A stretch of DNA of 16,648 nt from Thiotrichales bacterium HSG1 (lineage in GTDB: Bacteria; Pseudomonadota; Gammaproteobacteria; Beggiatoales; Beggiatoaceae), in contig JAUCGN010000017.1 in assembly GCA_030378125.1 (NCBI GenBank), forward strand, positions 1-16,648, given 5' to 3'. Positions 1 to 8,282 of this stretch are shown piece by piece (position 1 is the stretch's first letter; every line of letters begins with the position of its first letter). Below the pieces are notes generated by a model, which was not told the origin of the DNA, searched no databases, and worked only from the letters and a program-made list of their open reading frames with translations. Both the position numbers and the translations under genes were made by a program.

Positions 1-3000
1 GTAGTGACTACAACACTATCATCATCGACAATTTGTAAAATATCTTGCCTATGCTCATCGTTAGCCAATACCAACAAATTTTTCAAAGTTTTGGCAATAA
101 ATCCTTCTATCTTTTCAAAAGCTCCCCCAAGTTCAGTCATATTGATGGGTTTGAGTAAATAACCAATAGCTCCCATTTTTTTTGCGGTTTTCTCCTGATC
201 AGAACCGGACATAAAATGCACTGGAATGTGGCGTGTACTTGGACTATCTTTAAGCCTTTCCATAACTGTCCAACCATCTACTTGTGGTAAACCAACATCA
301 AGAATGATGGCATTAGGAGCGTATTGTTCTGCAAGCTGTAAACCGGTTTTACCATCTTCAGCAATAATACATTTGAAACCTTTTTCACGAGCCAAGTCAA
401 GTAAAATTTTGGAAAACTTACGATCATCTTCAATTATTAACAATGACTTATCTACATCAGTTACATCATCTCGATCATCTCCAATTGGATTAGGAATAAC
501 TTGAGGAGTTTCAACAAATGATTCTTTAACTTCGGTTGATTCGTTTATTTTAGGAGTCTTTTCTGAGATTACTGCTTTACTGGATAAGTTCATTGGTAAA
601 TAGATCGTAAAAGTACAACCTTTACCTTCCTCACTGTGGAGTGTTAGCACGCCACCTAATAGTTTAGCTAACTGACGTGAGATAGACAATCCCAATCCTG
701 TACCACCATAACGCCTACTAGTAGTACCGTCTACCTGTTGAAATGCCTCAAATATTACTCTTTGCTTATCCTTAGGAATTCCAATACCACTGTCAACAAC
801 AACAATTGCAATAGTTTTACTCAGATCAAGCTCTAAAGTCACAATATCTTGTTTATCTTCTGGATATTGTATCAATAAATGTACTTCACCTGATTTAGTG
901 AATTTAAAGGCATTAGATAATAAATTATTGATGATTTGGATAAGGCGCTGACCATCTGTATTGATTGTTGTTGGTAAGTTATCGGCAACAGTGATGTGAA
1001 AGTCCAGCTTTTTATCTTGAGCAACGTGGCGGAATTTTTCGTCAATACTGGCTACCAAATCACCCAAAACTACGTCCTCACGATTAATTTCAATTTTACC
1101 CGCCTCAACTTTGGATAAATCTAATATTTCATTGATTAATTTAAGCAAGTCAGAACCAGCATTGTGAATAGTCTTAGCATATTCAATCTGTTTATCGTTT
1201 AAGTTGCCAGTCTTATTATTTTCTAATAATTGGGCAAGAATTAATAAACTATTCAATGGAGTACGCAATTCATGTGACATGTTAGCCAAAAATTCAGATT
1301 TGTATTTACTAGCTAATTCTAACTCTGCTGCTTTGGTCTCAATCGCAGCTTGGGCTTTTTCCATTTCAATTTGACTACTTTCCAAAGATTGATTTTTATT
1401 CCTAATTTCTTCTTTTTGACCTTCTAAATCTTTAGAACGTTGCTCAAGAATTTCATTGGTTTGCCGTAGTTCTTCTTGTTGAGATTGTAACTCCTCTGAT
1501 TGACTTTGTAACTCTTCTGCTTGAGTTTGGCTTTGTTGCAACAAATTTTGCATCTGAGAACGTGAATTTGCACTATTGATCGCTATACCAATATCTGGCA
1601 TAACCTGTTGTAAAAAATCATGTTGTATGGGTGAAATTGGTTTGAAAGCAGCTAGTTCAATTACCCCTTTTAAGCTATTTTCATACATAAAAGGTTGAAC
1701 AATAACGGTATTAGGTAAGGCTTGACCTATTCCGGAACGGATGCGAACATAATAATCTTCCGGCACTTTGGTAATAATCAATTCTTTTTGTTCCAAAGCA
1801 GCTTGACCAACCAAGCCGGTACCAATCTTAAATTCACTATTTACACCTTTACGAAGTGTATATGCATAACTAGCAGTTAATTTTAAAGTATCTTTCCCAT
1901 TTTCATCAAGCAAATAAAACATGCCAACCGGCATATCCAAATAGGTACTGATAAAAGTAATGATATTTTTGGATAATTGAGCTATCTCCTGTTCACCACT
2001 CATCTCATTGTTTAATTGGGTCTGGCCAGTTTTTAACCAATTTTGAGAATCGTTAATAGCTGTTGTTTCCGCTAATTTAATTGTGTTATTTGCAGCAGTT
2101 TCCAGAGCATCTTTTATTTTAGCAAAATCACCTTGATATTCGGCTTTAGCTACAATGTTTTTTCCACCCTCAGCCAATCCTTGTGAAATTTGCATGATGT
2201 CTCCAACAACTAGTTGTAAGTTGGATGTAGTACTTTCTAAACTGTTTTTTATTTGGATAAAATCACCCTTGTAAGTGACTTGTGGTCTAACGGTTAAGTC
2301 ACCTTTTGCCAATCCTTGCGATACTAGCACTACGTCATCAATAACCTTGTTAAAAAAAGTATTTGCTTCAGACAATTGTTGTACAGATTCTTCATTGCGT
2401 ATATGAATGATATATATATTGGCGAGTAAACCAATAAGAACAAAAATATAGCTTACTTTTTTGAGTAGATGAGCACTGTCAAACATTATATCAAATGAAT
2501 GTCCAGAAAAAGACATAAACATCACTTGTCCCATAAAACTGACAATTAGTGATAATATTAACCAATGTTCAAAATTATCTTCTTGCCACCCTCCTTTTTT
2601 TAAATAACCAATAAGTGCTAATAGGAAAAATATGGCGGGTATAAATTCTTCCGGACGTTTAAAAAATAAATCTGGGTAATATGCTGATGGTAAAGGTACA
2701 AATACAAAAAAAATAAAACAAGAAACTATTAATAACACGGCAAACAAATAAACTATATATTTATTAATAATTCCAGCTTTTCCAAGACGTTGTTCTCTAC
2801 GCCAAGCTAATAAACTAAACCATAATGAAATAGCTAAAAATAGTCGTGAAGCAACCCAACTCCAAGAGATAGAAGAAGATGATTGAAATGAAAAATCAAA
2901 AAATGTAGAAGTAACAATAGCATGGTAAGTATCAAATAAACCAGTACCTAAAAAACCTGTTCCAATGAATAAAAAAATACCATCTTGTTTACTATAGAAA

Positions 3001-3182
3001 CGTACCAGTGCTATGACTCCTACCAAATAGGCCAAAATTGAAGCTATAACTTCCATTATGGTATGTAATTGTTTGCTTCCTTGCCAAGAATTATTCCTTA
3101 CTAATAAATATCCTATAAATAAGGTAATAAAAAGAATAATATATGTAAGTATTTTATTTTGAATTATTTTTTGATTAATCAT
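1..3182 (-). CDS. Membrane-bound hybrid sensor histidine kinase/response regulator (C-terminus beyond window)
   Basis: The reading frame opens at the ATG at 3182 and stays open to the left edge, giving 1060 visible residues. Order: about eight hydrophobic segments (residues 9-262, resembling a MASE3-type membrane sensor), two tandem HAMP-like repeats (about 275-385, each with a QGLA[KE]G core), a GAF-like domain (about 396-535), a long Gln/Glu-rich coiled coil (about 537-630), HisKA with SHELRTPLNS (phospho-acceptor His637), HATPase with N box NNLLSNAFKFT, G1 DSGIGIP and G2 GGTGLGL (about 738-865), then a receiver domain (about 910-1030, IIEDD, phospho-acceptor Asp962, LLKP lysine). A second receiver seems to begin near residue 1048 (QIVDDD) and is cut by the window edge. 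By family knowledge it autophosphorylates on His and passes phosphate to its own receivers at the inner membrane. The signal sensed is unknown. It is divergent from the CHAT gene. Confidence 0.93.
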   Translation of the reverse strand, partial: MINQKIIQNKILTYIILFITLFIGYLLVRNNSWQGSKQLHTIMEVIASILAYLVGVIALVRFYSKQDGIFLFIGTGFLGTGLFDTYHAIVTSTFFDFSFQSSSSISWSWVASRLFLAISLWFSLLAWRREQRLGKAGIINKYIVYLFAVLLIVSCFIFFVFVPLPSAYYPDLFFKRPEEFIPAIFFLLALIGYLKKGGWQEDNFEHWLILSLIVSFMGQVMFMSFSGHSFDIMFDSAHLLKKVSYIFVLIGLLANIYIIHIRNEESVQQLSEANTFFNKVIDDVVLVSQGLAKGDLTVRPQVTYKGDFIQIKNSLESTTSNLQLVVGDIMQISQGLAEGGKNIVAKAEYQGDFAKIKDALETAANNTIKLAETTAINDSQNWLKTGQTQLNNEMSGEQEIAQLSKNIITFISTYLDMPVGMFYLLDENGKDTLKLTASYAYTLRKGVNSEFKIGTGLVGQAALEQKELIITKVPEDYYVRIRSGIGQALPNTVIVQPFMYENSLKGVIELAAFKPISPIQHDFLQQVMPDIGIAINSANSRSQMQNLLQQSQTQAEELQSQSEELQSQQEELRQTNEILEQRSKDLEGQKEEIRNKNQSLESSQIEMEKAQAAIETKAAELELASKYKSEFLANMSHELRTPLNSLLILAQLLENNKTGNLNDKQIEYAKTIHNAGSDLLKLINEILDLSKVEAGKIEINREDVVLGDLVASIDEKFRHVAQDKKLDFHITVADNLPTTINTDGQRLIQIINNLLSNAFKFTKSGEVHLLIQYPEDKQDIVTLELDLSKTIAIVVVDSGIGIPKDKQRVIFEAFQQVDGTTSRRYGGTGLGLSISRQLAKLLGGVLTLHSEEGKGCTFTIYLPMNLSSKAVISEKTPKINESTEVKESFVETPQVIPNPIGDDRDDVTDVDKSLLIIEDDRKFSKILLDLAREKGFKCIIAEDGKTGLQLAEQYAPNAIILDVGLPQVDGWTVMERLKDSPSTRHIPVHFMSGSDQEKTAKKMGAIGYLLKPINMTELGGAFEKIEGFIAKTLKNLLVLANDEHRQDILQIVDDDSVVVT

Positions 3183-3340
3183 GATATTTAGTAGTTTAAC
3201 TTGAGTTTAATATAGTGCTTACGCATTGACAGGGACATTATAATATGAATCATCTGAAAAAACCATAGATTAGAATGGTAGAAATAAGGAACTTGCATAA
3301 AACAACATTTTGTTCAATACGCATAAAAATGGATTTGATC

Positions 3341-3370
3341 TTAGCAAGAAAGTCAATTCTATTGTATAAT
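3341..3370 (+). promoter_or_regulatory. Candidate sigma-70 promoter of the CHAT-STAND-TPR gene
   Basis: A perfect TATAAT lies at 3365-3370 with TTAGCA (4 of 6 matches to TTGACA) at 3341-3346, spacing 18. Transcription would start near 3377 and give a leader of about 147 bases that contains the heptamer repeats. Chance matches are frequent in such AT-rich DNA. Confidence 0.35.
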
Positions 3371-3384
3371 GGAAAAATTATCAA

Positions 3385-3419
3385 CTTAATTCTTAATTCT
3401 TAACTCTTAATTTTTAATT
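3385..3419 (+). repeat. Five tandem copies of a CTTAATT heptamer
   Basis: Five in-phase 7-base units are present: CTTAATT (3385), CTTAATT (3392), CTTAACT (3399), CTTAATT (3406) and TTTAATT (3413). Three are identical and two differ by one base. The array lies between the candidate promoter and the start codon of the CHAT gene, so it would be transcribed as part of the 5' leader. Confidence 0.85.
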
Positions 3420-3523
3420 AAAATCAAATGTTTTTAGGTTTTTATTAAAGGTATTAAGAATAATGTTTTTTTGTGAAAAAATTTTAGCCTAGGGTTTAAG
3501 AATCAAAATACGGTTTATAAAAT

Positions 3524-6500
3524 ATGTTGGAACTCAACCTAAATTTCCAAGACCAGCAACATCTTGTTGTAACTTTAATTACTGATAAAATTGGTGAAAA
3601 GACTAAAACTTTAGAGTTTGCTTCACCCTTTTCTAACAAAGGACATCACCAGTTGAGTTGGTATTTAGAACAATATGCCAACCAATATAGTTCAGATATA
3701 GATGATGAATCGGCAAAAAAGATAGAAAGTCAGTTACCAGAACTTGGTAAGGCATTATTTAATAAAACTTTTGCCAAAAAAGAAGCACATCGTTTATATA
3801 AAAAATTTCGCCAGTTAAAAGATGATAAAAAAATAATAACTATCACCTCTTATCATCCAGATATTTTATCTTTGCCTTGGGAATTACTACATGATTCCAA
3901 GGGTAAAGCTTTTATAATTGCAGAAAATATATCTATCCAACGGCGTGTTAGTTGTGAACATCATGCATCAATAGTTCCTAAACAACAATTAAATGTTCTA
4001 TTTATAATTAGTCGTCCCACCAATACTGACTTTGTTGATCCGCGTGTTAATGCCAAGGCAATGTTGGATTCTTTGCCAAATATATCACAACAAGTTACTT
4101 TGGAATTCTTGCAACCGGCTACCTTGCATCAACTACAAGAACGGTTACAAGATCAAACTTTGCCTCATGTCGATGTGGTACATTTTGATGGTTATAGTAT
4201 TTTTGAAGACGATAGTTATCTTTTGTTTGAGCAGGAAGATAGCAAAGCTCACAAAGTAGCAACAAATTTGTTTGCTAACTTGTTGAATCAACATCAAGTT
4301 AATTTAGTTATTTTATCTGCAACAGCCACTTCTGACATGGCTAATGTTGCAGTCAATTTGATAACTGCCGGCATTCCATTTGTATTGTCAATGAACTATT
4401 CATTGTTACAAGCAGCATCCCAAAAACTGTTTACAGCATTTTATACTAGTTTAGTTACCGGTAATCGAATTGGTGATGCTGTGGATAATGTTAGGTTCAC
4501 TCTCTATACGGAGTCTGAACGGAGAGATTTGATTCGATTGAATAAATTGGCAAAAATTGAATTATATGATTGGTTTGTGCCGACCTTGTATCATCATGGT
4601 TATGATGCACCATTGTTACTTCCAGAAGTAATTATGCCGCATACTATCCGTACTAATAGAACTAATTTACCTTATAGAACTACTCCTAAATTCTTTGGTC
4701 ATCGGAAAGAGTTATGGAACTTTGAACGCAGAATTGCCAATGGTATGCGTAGATTCAATATTTACGGTTCACAAGGACAAGGAAAAACTTGTTTAGCTCA
4801 GGAAGCTGGGCATTGGATGCTTGATACTGGTAAGTTTAACGCAGTGGTTTATGTTGATTATGCCAGTGTTCAAAATATAGAACCAATAACGGTGGCAATC
4901 AGTGCGATAGCAAAAACCTTGCAAAAAAATTTAACTGATGTGGATGGAGTTACGCAGGCACTGATAAGAAATCCTACCTTGATAATTTTTGATAACGTTG
5001 AAGCGCTTGGTAGAATTATTGATGAAAAACAAGCTCTTATTTTTCAAGAAATATCAGATTCTTCGCCAAAGCAAGATAATACTGAAATCTTTTTCTTGGG
5101 TACTGATTCTGAGATAGAAAAAGTTGTAGTTGAAGAAGAGTATGAAAAAACTACTGAATTTCATTTTTCTTTCACTGAAGATGATGCAAAAGTAGCTACT
5201 AAGGATAAGGAAACAGATAATCAGGAAGAAAGTTCTAAGGTAGAGCAAGATAAAGTTAAATCTAAACCAGTTCCTAAAGTTAAGAAATCACCACTAACCA
5301 AATTGTTAGATACAGCCAAAAAATGGTCTGAAGCTGGTCAAAGTTGTGTAGTTATAATAAGTGAACAACCTCAATCTCATCCTGAGTTTATGGAACATTG
5401 GCAGTTAGGTGGTTTGGAACCAATTGAGTCTATTCGTTATTTTGACACTGTTACGACTGAATCTCCAAGATATGACATGCCGGGAAGACATATGTTGGAA
5501 CAGCTATTTGGACAAGTGAATTACCACCCTTTATCAGTAGGAATTTTAGCTTATCGGCTCAAACATGATGATGTAAATAATTTGAATGAGCGTTTGGCAA
5601 CAGAATTACAAAATTTACCAGTTGATATGCCGTCTGAAGACAGAGCATTAAAGGCTTCTATTCGGTTATTTGTAGAAACTCTAGAACCTCGAAATATTTT
5701 ACCGAAATTGGAAGTATTTAAAAATGGTGCGGTTGGTGCTTTTGAAAATGTAATGCGTTCTGTAATTGATGTTTCTGAAGAACAATGGCGACCAACGCGA
5801 CAAGCTTTAGAGGATTCTGGTTTACTTCAATCCGAAAAATTTGATGGTTTAACCATAGAATACTTGGAGTTACATCCCAGCGTAACAGCTTTAAATGGTC
5901 TTTCTCTCTCTCAACAAACAGCTTTACAAGACCGTTATCAGCAGGGTTATTATGAATTGGCTAACTTTTTATATGAAGAAGATCGTAACCCATATCATGC
6001 TCATATTATTGAACAAAAAGAGATGTCTAATTTATTAGGTGCAGCTTACGGGGCTTTGGATACTGGTAAAGATTGGGCAATGGATTTTGGTAATAAGGTT
6101 GACTCCTTCTTGTCTGATTTTGGACTTGTTACCAATGGGAAAAAATTTGCCAAAGCAACCAAAGCTGAAATTGAAGAATTATTAGAAAAATCTGAAGATT
6201 GGTTCGATAAATTTTCACAACAGGCTAAACAGTTAATAACAGAAAATCATCCACAAGAAGCTCAAGAAGTTTTGACTGGAATGTTGGAACATTTATCAAC
6301 TGAACCAAGTTATGAAAGATGTCTTACTTTAAGTCGGATGGGAAATTGTGCTAAACTGTTAGGTAATATTGATCAAGCTACCACACATTATCAGCAACAA
6401 TTGCTTGATCTTAAACAACTGGAACCTTCAAATCAAGTTAACTATGAGATTGCTCGTGCTGAAACTCACTTAGCTGACATTCTGACTCATAAGGGTGATT

Positions 6501-7417
6501 ACAATTCTGCTAGCGAGTCTTATAAAACTGCCTTATCCATAATGCAAAGTTTGGACAATACCAGTAGTGTGGCGTCAATCCATGCCAAATTGGGTTCTTT
6601 GCAAAAGTTACAAGGTAATTTTAATGAGTCTGAACAGAATCTACATACAGCTTTTACAATGTTCAAACAGTTAAATAAGCCTAAAAATGAGGCTGCCACC
6701 CTACATCAACTAGGCACACTTTATCAACAAACTAAGCAGTGGAAAGCTGCTAACCAAGCCTACATTCAAGCTAATGAAATTTTTGAACAGCAAGATGATT
6801 TACCTAATACCATAGCTACTTGGCAACAATTAGCTCATGTGAATCATATGCTTGGAAATTTACCAGAGACTGAAAAATGGTATCGGCAAGCCATAGAGGG
6901 TAATAAAACTTTAGAGAATTGGGCTGAGGTTTCAATTGGACTTAGCAATTTAGCTGATTTGTTGCAAGACCAGATAGGACGTTTAGATGAAGCTCAACAG
7001 TTGGCGGAAGCTAGTTTGGCTATAGATAAGGCTCACAATCCAGCTGATGTAGAAATTTGGAAAACTTACCTTATTTTAGCTAAAATTGCTGATAAGCAGT
7101 ATAAAACTGAACAGGCTGATAAATATCGGCGATTAGCTCAAAGTTCCAAATCTGGTACATTAGAATATAATGGAACTTTAGAACCACATAAGAAGTTTAT
7201 TGAAGCTGTTGTCAGCACTGCCAAACAACCCAAATTGCGTAAACAGTTAGATTCCATGTTACAACGAAGAAAATTGAAAGGTTGGGATAGATTGGTTGCA
7301 GCAGTGCAACGTTTTTTAGATGGTGAAAAGGATGTTGACTATATAGCCCAAACTGAGCATTTGGATGCCGAAGATAGTATGATAGTGCATGATATTGCTA
7401 ATAGGGTTAACCTTTAA
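3524..7417 (+). CDS. CHAT domain / STAND NTPase / TPR protein with degenerate CHAT active site
   Basis: The 1297-residue protein has three parts. Residues about 100-335 match a CHAT caspase-like fold: HFDGY at 220-224, LVILSATATS at 261-270, then AGIPFVLSM and the conserved helix before FTLY. The usual catalytic His (HFxGH) is Tyr224 and the usual Cys (LNAC) is Thr267, so peptidase activity is doubtful. Residues about 385-680 form a STAND/NB-ARC-like NTPase: Walker A GSQGQGKT (415-422), Walker B LIIFDNVE (486-493) and a GxPL-like YHPL (667-670). A charged, low-complexity insertion (about 535-592) splits this domain after Walker B. Residues about 934-1208 hold seven TPR units at roughly 40-residue spacing, followed by a helical tail. 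Such proteins usually sense a ligand through the repeats and oligomerise with ATP; the ligand here is unknown. An in-frame TAA two codons upstream fixes ATG 3524 as the first possible ATG. No clear Shine-Dalgarno sequence is visible. Confidence 0.9.
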   Translation: MLELNLNFQDQQHLVVTLITDKIGEKTKTLEFASPFSNKGHHQLSWYLEQYANQYSSDIDDESAKKIESQLPELGKALFNKTFAKKEAHRLYKKFRQLKDDKKIITITSYHPDILSLPWELLHDSKGKAFIIAENISIQRRVSCEHHASIVPKQQLNVLFIISRPTNTDFVDPRVNAKAMLDSLPNISQQVTLEFLQPATLHQLQERLQDQTLPHVDVVHFDGYSIFEDDSYLLFEQEDSKAHKVATNLFANLLNQHQVNLVILSATATSDMANVAVNLITAGIPFVLSMNYSLLQAASQKLFTAFYTSLVTGNRIGDAVDNVRFTLYTESERRDLIRLNKLAKIELYDWFVPTLYHHGYDAPLLLPEVIMPHTIRTNRTNLPYRTTPKFFGHRKELWNFERRIANGMRRFNIYGSQGQGKTCLAQEAGHWMLDTGKFNAVVYVDYASVQNIEPITVAISAIAKTLQKNLTDVDGVTQALIRNPTLIIFDNVEALGRIIDEKQALIFQEISDSSPKQDNTEIFFLGTDSEIEKVVVEEEYEKTTEFHFSFTEDDAKVATKDKETDNQEESSKVEQDKVKSKPVPKVKKSPLTKLLDTAKKWSEAGQSCVVIISEQPQSHPEFMEHWQLGGLEPIESIRYFDTVTTESPRYDMPGRHMLEQLFGQVNYHPLSVGILAYRLKHDDVNNLNERLATELQNLPVDMPSEDRALKASIRLFVETLEPRNILPKLEVFKNGAVGAFENVMRSVIDVSEEQWRPTRQALEDSGLLQSEKFDGLTIEYLELHPSVTALNGLSLSQQTALQDRYQQGYYELANFLYEEDRNPYHAHIIEQKEMSNLLGAAYGALDTGKDWAMDFGNKVDSFLSDFGLVTNGKKFAKATKAEIEELLEKSEDWFDKFSQQAKQLITENHPQEAQEVLTGMLEHLSTEPSYERCLTLSRMGNCAKLLGNIDQATTHYQQQLLDLKQLEPSNQVNYEIARAETHLADILTHKGDYNSASESYKTALSIMQSLDNTSSVASIHAKLGSLQKLQGNFNESEQNLHTAFTMFKQLNKPKNEAATLHQLGTLYQQTKQWKAANQAYIQANEIFEQQDDLPNTIATWQQLAHVNHMLGNLPETEKWYRQAIEGNKTLENWAEVSIGLSNLADLLQDQIGRLDEAQQLAEASLAIDKAHNPADVEIWKTYLILAKIADKQYKTEQADKYRRLAQSSKSGTLEYNGTLEPHKKFIEAVVSTAKQPKLRKQLDSMLQRRKLKGWDRLVAAVQRFLDGEKDVDYIAQTEHLDAEDSMIVHDIANRVNL

Positions 7418-7444
7418 AAAAATGTACCACAGGATAATTTTGTT

Positions 7445-7487
7445 AAAACTTAATTGGTTAATGTGTTAACCTCACACACAGTTTTTT
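7445..7487 (+). terminator. Possible weak terminator after the CHAT gene
   Basis: Nested inverted repeats AAAACT (7445-7450)/AGTTTT (7480-7485) and GGTTAA (7456-7461)/TTAACC (7466-7471, 4-base loop) are followed directly by a T run to 7487. The stems are short and AT-rich with internal loops, so termination would be weak. Confidence 0.3.
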
Positions 7488-7543
7488 ACAAATTATCTTA
7501 AACACCTTAATGAACAACGAGATATAATTGTTTTTTTTCCACA

Positions 7544-7996
7544 ATGACTAAAAATTCTACCATTGGATTAAATAAAAAAGCTCGTTTTGATTATTATTTA
7601 CAAGAGCGTTTTGAAGCGGGAATCGTTTTAGAAGGGTGGGAAGTAAAGAGCTTACGAGCTGGACGTTTACAGCTTCGTGATACTTATGTGTTATTAAAAA
7701 ATAGAGAAGCATGGTTACTGGGAGCAGTCATTGCCCCATTGGATACAGCATCTTCTCATATCCACCCTGAAGCACAACGTACTCGTAAATTATTACTACA
7801 TCGTTCTGAGTTAAACAAACTAATTGGAGCGGTGGAACGTAAGGGGCAAGCCCTAATCCCGACAGCAATGTATTGGAAGCAAGGTCGGGTTAAATTAGAA
7901 CTTGCTATTGGTAAAGGTAAAAAAGATTACGATAAACGAGATGTGGAAAAAGATCGTGATTGGCAACGGGAAAAAGAACGCCTATTTAAACATTAA
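7544..7996 (+). CDS. smpB: SsrA-binding protein SmpB
   Basis: The 150-residue protein matches SmpB along its length: the N-terminal NKKARFDY, the [18 protein letters not shown] block of the OB-fold core, and the basic C-terminal tail ([18 protein letters not shown], then KERLFKH) that folds in the ribosomal decoding centre. SmpB binds tmRNA and EF-Tu-GTP and rescues stalled ribosomes (trans-translation). Its length is close to the usual 150-160 residues. No tmRNA gene is visible in the window. A TATAAT at 7523-7528 lies just upstream but has no good -35, and no Shine-Dalgarno sequence is obvious before the ATG. It is followed after 121 bases by rpmG on the same strand. Confidence 0.97.
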   Translation: MTKNSTIGLNKKARFDYYLQERFEAGIVLEGWEVKSLRAGRLQLRDTYVLLKNREAWLLGAVIAPLDTASSHIHPEAQRTRKLLLHRSELNKLIGAVERKGQALIPTAMYWKQGRVKLELAIGKGKKDYDKRDVEKDRDWQREKERLFKH

Positions 7997-8117
7997 TAGT
8001 CACTGCTGAGATCGGTAGAAAATTCAATGTTCAAATGGTACAATAAACAAACTGCGGTCTGGGATATTTTCAAAAAATATGGCAAGATTGCCTAAACTAC
8101 AATAGGATACAAATACT

Positions 8118-8273
8118 ATGCGTGATAAAATTAAGTTGGTTTCATCTGCTAAAACTGGCCACTACTATACCACTACTAAAAATAAACGTACAACTCCAGA
8201 CAAGTTGGTGATGAAAAAGTATGACCCAGTAGTGCGTAAACATGTTGATTATAAAGAAGCTAAAATTAAATAG
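8118..8273 (+). CDS. rpmG: 50S ribosomal protein L33
   Basis: This short frame (51 residues) begins [20 protein letters not shown], continues with [10 protein letters not shown] and [11 protein letters not shown], and ends YKEAKIK, which is the proteobacterial L33 sequence almost throughout. The zinc-binding cysteines of some L33 paralogues are absent, so this is the zinc-independent form. L33 is a small protein of the large ribosomal subunit near the E site. AGGA at 8104-8107 is a suitable ribosome-binding site. In many gammaproteobacteria rpmG follows rpmB (L28); here rpmB is missing and smpB is upstream instead. Its stop codon lies 9 bases before pgk, so the two are likely cotranscribed. 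Confidence 0.96.
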   Translation: MRDKIKLVSSAKTGHYYTTTKNKRTTPDKLVMKKYDPVVRKHVDYKEAKIK

Positions 8274-8278
8274 GAAAG
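8272..8278 (+). promoter_or_regulatory. Ribosome-binding site of pgk overlapping the rpmG stop codon
   Basis: AGGAAAG starts inside the TAG stop of rpmG (8271-8273) and its AGGA core sits 7 bases before the pgk ATG. Ribosomes finishing rpmG would stop on the pgk binding site, which favours translational coupling and supports the chosen pgk start. Confidence 0.65.
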
Positions 8279-8282
8279 TTAT

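Larger units (their letters stand above)
3183..3523. other. Divergent intergenic region between sensor kinase and CHAT gene
   Basis: These 341 bases are very AT-rich and I see no coding frame. They must hold the promoters for both flanking genes. ATTATAAT at 3237-3244 contains a TATAAT on each strand; the minus-strand copy could be the -10 of the kinase gene, but I find no convincing -35 for it. The plus-strand promoter candidate and a heptamer array are listed separately. Confidence 0.6.

Noticed and set aside
226..504. Plus-strand open frame of 92 codons
   Set aside because: It is opposite the receiver domain of the sensor kinase, whose motifs (Asp962, IIEDD, LLKP) account for the sequence.
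5054..5248. Minus-strand frame of 64 codons within the CHAT gene
   Set aside because: It is the antisense of the charged low-complexity insertion; its Phe/Leu-rich reading is what antisense of Lys/Glu codons gives.
8027..8095. 22-codon frame between smpB and rpmG (starts MFKWYNKQTAV)
   Set aside because: No good ribosome-binding site, no recognisable similarity and too short to judge; it may be leader sequence of rpmG.
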